Shown here piece after piece: positions 5,982-9,379 of a stretch of DNA of 9,379 nucleotides (within the stretch, counting starts at the first letter, position 1; each line of letters opens with the position of its first letter). The DNA is from Christiangramia sp. Lineage in GTDB: Bacteria > Bacteroidota > Bacteroidia > Flavobacteriales > Flavobacteriaceae. The position numbers and the translations under genes are program-made. The notes beneath the pieces are model-generated. The model had not been told where the DNA came from. It did not search any database and worked only from the letters and a program-made list of their open reading frames with translations. The stretch covers positions 1 through 9,379 of the forward strand of contig JAGXII010000199.1 of the NCBI GenBank assembly GCA_024635735.1. The letters run 5' to 3'.

Positions 5982-7303
5982 GCTTTTTCTGCTACCTCCT
6001 CTTCAGGATGATATTCATCGTCCCATTCCTTCACATTGGGAGGGCCCATCATATCAACCGATTTTGCCACCATTAACGAAACAGCTGCATCACCGGTAAC
6101 ATTTACCGTAGTCCTGCACATATCCAGAGGGCGGTCGATTGCGAAGATCAAAGCTAGTCCGGCTTCAGGAATCCCAGCCTGTGCAAGCACGATTACAAGC
6201 ATTACCATACCAGCACCAGGTACGGCTGCAGATCCTATAGAAGCAAGTGTTGCCGTAGCAATGATTCCCATCTGAGCTCCAAGACTAAGGTCCATTCCAA
6301 AAGCCTGTGCGATAAATACAGCGGCAACTGCCTGATAGAGGCTGGTCCCATCCATATTAATTGTAGCTCCAATAGGTAATACAAAACTGGATACTTCCTT
6401 GTGGACTCCCATATGCTCTTCTACCCTTTCCATGGTCACGGGCAGCGTCGCTGCACTTGAACTTGTTGAAAACGCGAGCAGTTGTGCAGGTGCGATTCCA
6501 TTTAAGAAGAAAGAAGGTGTGTTTTTCGTGAAAACCCATACGAGTAAAATATAAACCCCTATCATTATAGCTAGACCAAGAAGAACTGTAAGCGCGTAAA
6601 GGGCTAAAGCGGCGAATAAATCGGTACTTGGAGATTCCACAACCAGTGCAGCGAGTAATGCGAAAACACCATAAGGTGCCGTAAGCATTATAAGATCTAT
6701 AAGTTTCAGAATTACTTCATTAAAGCCATCGAAAAAGTCTTTTACAGGTTTGGCAGTTTTTTCAGGGATTAGTATCAATCCAATTCCGAAGAAAATAGCA
6801 AAGAAAATTACCTGAAGCATATTACCATTATCACTGGCAGCCCCAAAAATATTACTGGGAACCAGATCTTCAAGTGCCTGTAGAGGGCCGGCATCCTTCT
6901 GTTTCTGAGCGTCAGAGATTCTTATTGAGGCATCCCCTTCATAACTGGAGATAAGATCACTACGGGTTTCCTCAGAGATCGTCCTTCCGGGGCCAATGAG
7001 ATTTACCAGCACAAGACCTATAGAAACCGCAATTACTGTGGTTGCAATATAGGTAGCAATGGTTCTCGTCCCCATTTTTGATAATTTCGAAATATCTTTA
7101 AGATCTGAGATCCCTTTAATAAGAGAAGCCAGGATCAAGGGCACTGCAATAAGCTTTAAAGCATTTATAAAAATGTTTCCAAAGGGTTTTATCCAGTCAC
7201 TTACGAAATCTGCACCCCAGCTAAAATTGGTCATGATAAGGGCGAAGAGTACTCCGGCAAGCATTCCTAATAAAATCTGCCAATGCAGCGCAAGTTTTTT
7301 CAT
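5978..7303 (-). CDS. DAACS-family sodium:glutamate/aspartate-type symporter
   Basis: A 441-residue inner-membrane transporter of the dicarboxylate/amino acid:cation symporter family (GltPh, EAAT, DctA). Hydrophobic segments span the length, with the scaffold helices first. Transport-core motifs are all present: serine-rich hairpin STSSSAATLP (279-288), N316-M-D-G-T320 of the unwound TM7, the HP2 hairpin around ASIGSAAVPGAG, and TM8 D390-RPLDMC-R397-TTVNVTGD405. R397 with T398, N401 and D405 matches the archaeal GltPh pattern, in which the arginine binds the side-chain carboxylate. Acidic amino acids are therefore the best substrate guess; a C4-dicarboxylate is the alternative. The loop between residues about 108 and 145 is polar and slightly extended (SEETRSDLISSYEGDASIRI). 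The acidic C-terminal tail (EWDDEYHPEEEVAEKA) is cytoplasmic. The gene starts 18 bases after aroC ends, on the same strand and without a visible promoter, so it is probably cotranscribed. I leave the gene symbol blank because the substrate is not proven. Confidence 0.92.
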   Translation of the reverse strand: MKKLALHWQILLGMLAGVLFALIMTNFSWGADFVSDWIKPFGNIFINALKLIAVPLILASLIKGISDLKDISKLSKMGTRTIATYIATTVIAVSIGLVLVNLIGPGRTISEETRSDLISSYEGDASIRISDAQKQKDAGPLQALEDLVPSNIFGAASDNGNMLQVIFFAIFFGIGLILIPEKTAKPVKDFFDGFNEVILKLIDLIMLTAPYGVFALLAALVVESPSTDLFAALALYALTVLLGLAIMIGVYILLVWVFTKNTPSFFLNGIAPAQLLAFSTSSSAATLPVTMERVEEHMGVHKEVSSFVLPIGATINMDGTSLYQAVAAVFIAQAFGMDLSLGAQMGIIATATLASIGSAAVPGAGMVMLVIVLAQAGIPEAGLALIFAIDRPLDMCRTTVNVTGDAAVSLMVAKSVDMMGPPNVKEWDDEYHPEEEVAEKA

Positions 7304-7321
7304 TTTATGATATTTCTAAAA

Positions 7322-8386
7322 TTAGATTTTCGAAGTTTTATTCTGTAAAAAATAATCGGCAAGCACAAGCGCGGCCATAGCCTCAACTATAGGGACTGCT
7401 CTTGGAACCACACAGGGATCGTGTCTTCCTTTACCCTGCATTTCCACCTCTTCTCCTTTAGAATTAATGGTAGCCTGTTTTTGCATTAAAGTGGCAACGG
7501 GTTTAAAGGCTACTTTAAAATAAATATCCATGCCGTTTGAGATACCTCCCTGAATACCTCCGCTTAGATTTGTTTTGGTTGTGCCATCTTTATTAAAATG
7601 GTCGTTATGTTCGCTTCCGCGCATTTTGGTTCCTTCAAAACCACTACCATATTCAAAACCTTTTACAGCATTTATAGACAGCATGGCTTTGCCCAGTTCA
7701 GCATGAAGTTTATCAAATACCGGTTCACCGAGGCCTTTTGGTACATTTTTAATTATACACTGAACGGTTCCCCCAACGGTATCTCCTTCAGAACGGATTT
7801 CTTTAATATACTTTTCCATTTCTGAAGCTGTTTCGGCATCCGGACAACGTACAGGATTCTTTTCAATTTCTGAAAAATCCAGTTCATCAAAGCCCCTTTT
7901 CAATTCCAGTTTTCCTACTGAAGATACAAAGGCATTGATCTGCACTTTTTCAAGTAGCTGTTTTGCAATACTTCCTGCCACTACTCTACTTGCAGTTTCC
8001 CGGGCTGAAGATCTTCCTCCTCCACGATAATCACGAATTCCGTATTTTTCGTCATAGGTATAATCGGCATGCGAAGGACGGTAAGTATCTTTTATATGAG
8101 AATAGTCTTTAGACTTCTGGTTAGCGTTCTTTATAACAAAACCAATAGGAGTACCTGTAGCCTTACCTTCAAAAATCCCAGAAAGAAATTCAACGGTATC
8201 AGGTTCTTTTCTTTGAGTGACAATTGAAGACTGACCAGGTCGCCTGCGATCCAGGTCGTTCTGAACTTTTTTAGTATCAATATCAAGTCTGGCAGGACAA
8301 CCATCGATTATTCCACCAATAGCCACACCATGTGACTCTCCAAAAGTGGTAAGTTTAAAGATTTTTCCAAAGGAATTTCCGGGCAT
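7322..8386 (-). CDS. aroC: Chorismate synthase
   Basis: A 354-residue chorismate synthase that converts 5-enolpyruvylshikimate-3-phosphate to chorismate with reduced FMN, the last common step of aromatic amino acid and folate/quinone precursor synthesis. Motifs in order: G16-E-S-H19-G (catalytic His region), D46-RRRPGQS-53, GTPIGF (77-82), HADYTY (105-110), R117-DYRGGGRSSARET (FMN/substrate binding), GSEHND, GGIQGGISNG, FKPVATLMQKQ, and GRHDPCVVPRAVPIVEAMAALVLADYFL at the C-terminus. The start is set at ATG 8386 (MPGNSFGKIFKLTTFGESHG), which matches the family N-terminus. A TTG 18 bases upstream (8404) would add six atypical residues and lies inside the -7 box, so it is rejected. It is first in a probable two-gene operon with the symporter and divergent from the LpxH-like gene. 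Nothing is missing. Confidence 0.97.
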   Translation of the reverse strand: MPGNSFGKIFKLTTFGESHGVAIGGIIDGCPARLDIDTKKVQNDLDRRRPGQSSIVTQRKEPDTVEFLSGIFEGKATGTPIGFVIKNANQKSKDYSHIKDTYRPSHADYTYDEKYGIRDYRGGGRSSARETASRVVAGSIAKQLLEKVQINAFVSSVGKLELKRGFDELDFSEIEKNPVRCPDAETASEMEKYIKEIRSEGDTVGGTVQCIIKNVPKGLGEPVFDKLHAELGKAMLSINAVKGFEYGSGFEGTKMRGSEHNDHFNKDGTTKTNLSGGIQGGISNGMDIYFKVAFKPVATLMQKQATINSKGEEVEMQGKGRHDPCVVPRAVPIVEAMAALVLADYFLQNKTSKI

Positions 8387-8560
8387 CAGAAGGATTTTGA
8401 ACAAATGTAATTTTTTAAGAACATATTTGAAAATGGAATCTCATTTAATGTTAGGATAACACTGGGTCAACTTTTTAAACTTCCGGTAATTTAATTTTAA
8501 TTTCCTGCTAAGCTCATTATACTCCTTTTCGTTCATATTTGTATCGAATAATTTCTATGA
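8387..8560. other. Divergent intergenic region between aroC and the LpxH-like gene
   Basis: This 174-base A/T-rich gap holds the control regions of both divergent genes. Besides the aroC -7 box there are two copies of CATATTTG on the + strand (8424ff and 8534-8541), each one base off TAnnTTTG. The second lies 20 bases before the LpxH-like start and is the best promoter candidate for that gene, although no TTG sits at -33. I see no open frame, RNA structure or repeat of note. Confidence 0.4.
8402..8409 (-). promoter_or_regulatory. -7 box of the aroC promoter
   Basis: On the minus strand TACATTTG exactly matches TAnnTTTG. The start would fall near 8395, giving a leader of only about 10 bases before the ATG at 8386. 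No TTG lies at the usual -33 spacing. The box overlaps the alternative TTG start at 8404, which supports the downstream ATG. Confidence 0.42.
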
Positions 8561-9358
8561 TTGTTGAAAAAGAGAAAGCCTCAAATAGTCGTAATTTCTG
8601 ATGTACATTTAGGCACGCTGGGATGTCATGCCAAAGAATTGCTAAATTATCTCAATAGTATCCAGCCGGAAAAACTTATTCTGAATGGCGATATTATAGA
8701 TATCTGGCAGTTTAGAAAAAGTTACTTTCCCAAGAGTCATCTTGCAGTGATAAAAAAGATTCTTGAAATGAATGCTCAGGGAACTGAGGTGATCTACATT
8801 ACAGGGAATCATGATGAAATGCTAAGAAAATTCAGCGATACCATACTGGGAGATTTTAGTATCGTAGATAAACTGGTTCTAAATCTTGATGGAAAGAAAG
8901 CCTGGTTCTTTCACGGTGATGTATTTGATATTTCCATTCAAAATGCGAAATGGCTGGCCAAACTGGGAGGCTGGGGCTATGATATGCTTATCATGCTGAA
9001 CCGCTTGTTAAACTGGTTTCTTGTCAAAACCGGAAGGAAAAAATATTCACTTTCCAAAAGGATCAAGAACAGTGTAAAAAGCGCGATAAAATTTATTTCA
9101 GATTTTGAAAAAACCGCCGCAGAACTGGCGATTCAAAATGGCTATAAATATGTTATTTGCGGACATATTCATCATCCAAAAATGGTAAGGAAAGTTTATG
9201 GTAACGGAACCTGCCTTTATTTGAACTCGGGAGACTGGATAGAAAATCTTACCGCGCTTGAGTATGAAAATAAAAAATGGGAATTAATGAAGTATCAACA
9301 AAACGATTATCTAAAACCTGTTCCAAGGCAGTCATTAACAGCGTTTACAATATTTGGA
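8561..9358 (+). CDS. LpxH-like calcineurin-type metallophosphoesterase (UDP-2,3-diacylglucosamine diphosphatase family), 3'-truncated
   Basis: 266 genuine residues of a calcineurin-like phosphoesterase. The two-metal site motifs are all present: D14-V-H16, G43-D44-I-I-D47, G82-N83-H84-D85-E86, F117-H118-G119-D120, and C200-G201-H202-I-H204-H205. The spacing and the insert with W-L-A-K, Y-D-M-L and a basic stretch (158-174) fit the LpxH/YbbF relatives common in Bacteroidota, often annotated as UDP-2,3-diacylglucosamine diphosphatase (lipid A synthesis, at the inner face of the inner membrane). A paralogue with another substrate is possible, so no symbol is given. The start is TTG 8561 or the adjacent TTG 8564; the in-frame codon before is TGA (8558-8560), so no ATG is possible upstream. 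From 9359 the frame reads LSLIHI-stop, which is Tn5 adapter and not gene. The true C-terminus is unknown, though the catalytic domain is complete. Confidence 0.88.
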
Positions 9359-9379
9359 CTGTCTCTTATACACATCTGA
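9359..9379. other. Nextera/Tn5 mosaic-end adapter contamination at contig end
   Basis: Bases 9359-9377 read CTGTCTCTTATACACATCT, identical over all 19 bases to the reverse complement of the Tn5 mosaic end used in tagmentation libraries. The final GA (9378-9379) agrees with the start of one of the two Nextera adapter arms. This is library sequence and not genome; it creates the false C-terminus LSLIHI and a false TGA stop in the last gene. Confidence 0.97.

Noticed and set aside
6036..6275. Open + frame of 79 codons inside the symporter gene.
   Set aside because: It is antisense to highly conserved transporter motifs (TM8), has no family-like sequence, and is a codon-bias shadow.
7059..7310. 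Open + frame of 83 codons opposite the symporter N-terminus.
   Set aside because: It is an antisense shadow of the first transmembrane segments; no start context or family resemblance is seen.

Overview
The window looks like one short assembly contig from a low-GC marine-type Bacteroidota, most likely Flavobacteriaceae. The signs are A/T-rich DNA, several exact TAnnTTTG promoter -7 boxes in intergenic gaps, a MutS2-family protein without a Smr domain, and a periplasmic Gfo/Idh/MocA oxidoreductase next to DUF1080 (3-keto-disaccharide hydrolase-type) genes. A Gramella/Christiangramia-like genus would fit, but this is an impression from protein style and not a search result.

Layout. Left block (1-2563): the 3' part of a DUF1080 gene, then 4 bases later a signal-bearing Gfo/Idh/MocA oxidoreductase on + strand, facing a second, complete DUF1080 lipoprotein on - strand. 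Together they look like a small keto-glycoside module: an oxidoreductase that could make a 3-keto sugar, and two hydrolase/lyase-type enzymes that could cleave it. Middle block (2669-5981): uracil-DNA glycosylase (ung, - strand) is divergent from a mutS2-type ATPase (+ strand), with two overlapping promoter boxes in a 47-base gap. The ATPase gene is followed 2 bases later by a DCC-family thiol-oxidoreductase-like gene. Right block (5978-8386): chorismate synthase (aroC) followed 18 bases later by a glutamate/aspartate-type DAACS symporter, both on - strand. The symporter's stop codon overlaps the DCC gene's stop codon in a shared TTAA. Finally (8561-9358) there is a 3'-truncated LpxH-like metallophosphoesterase on + strand, starting at TTG.

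Both ends carry technical sequence. Bases 1-38 are an exact reverse complement of 50-87, a fold-back. Bases 9359-9377 are exactly the 19-base Tn5 mosaic end of Nextera libraries, followed by the first two bases of one adapter arm. This matters for annotation. The C-terminal LSLIHI and stop codon of the last gene are adapter, and the first gene's upstream sequence is not trustworthy.

I found no RNA gene, CRISPR array, insertion sequence or phage gene. Apart from the keto-glycoside module the gene content is ordinary housekeeping, and I see no convincing undescribed system.
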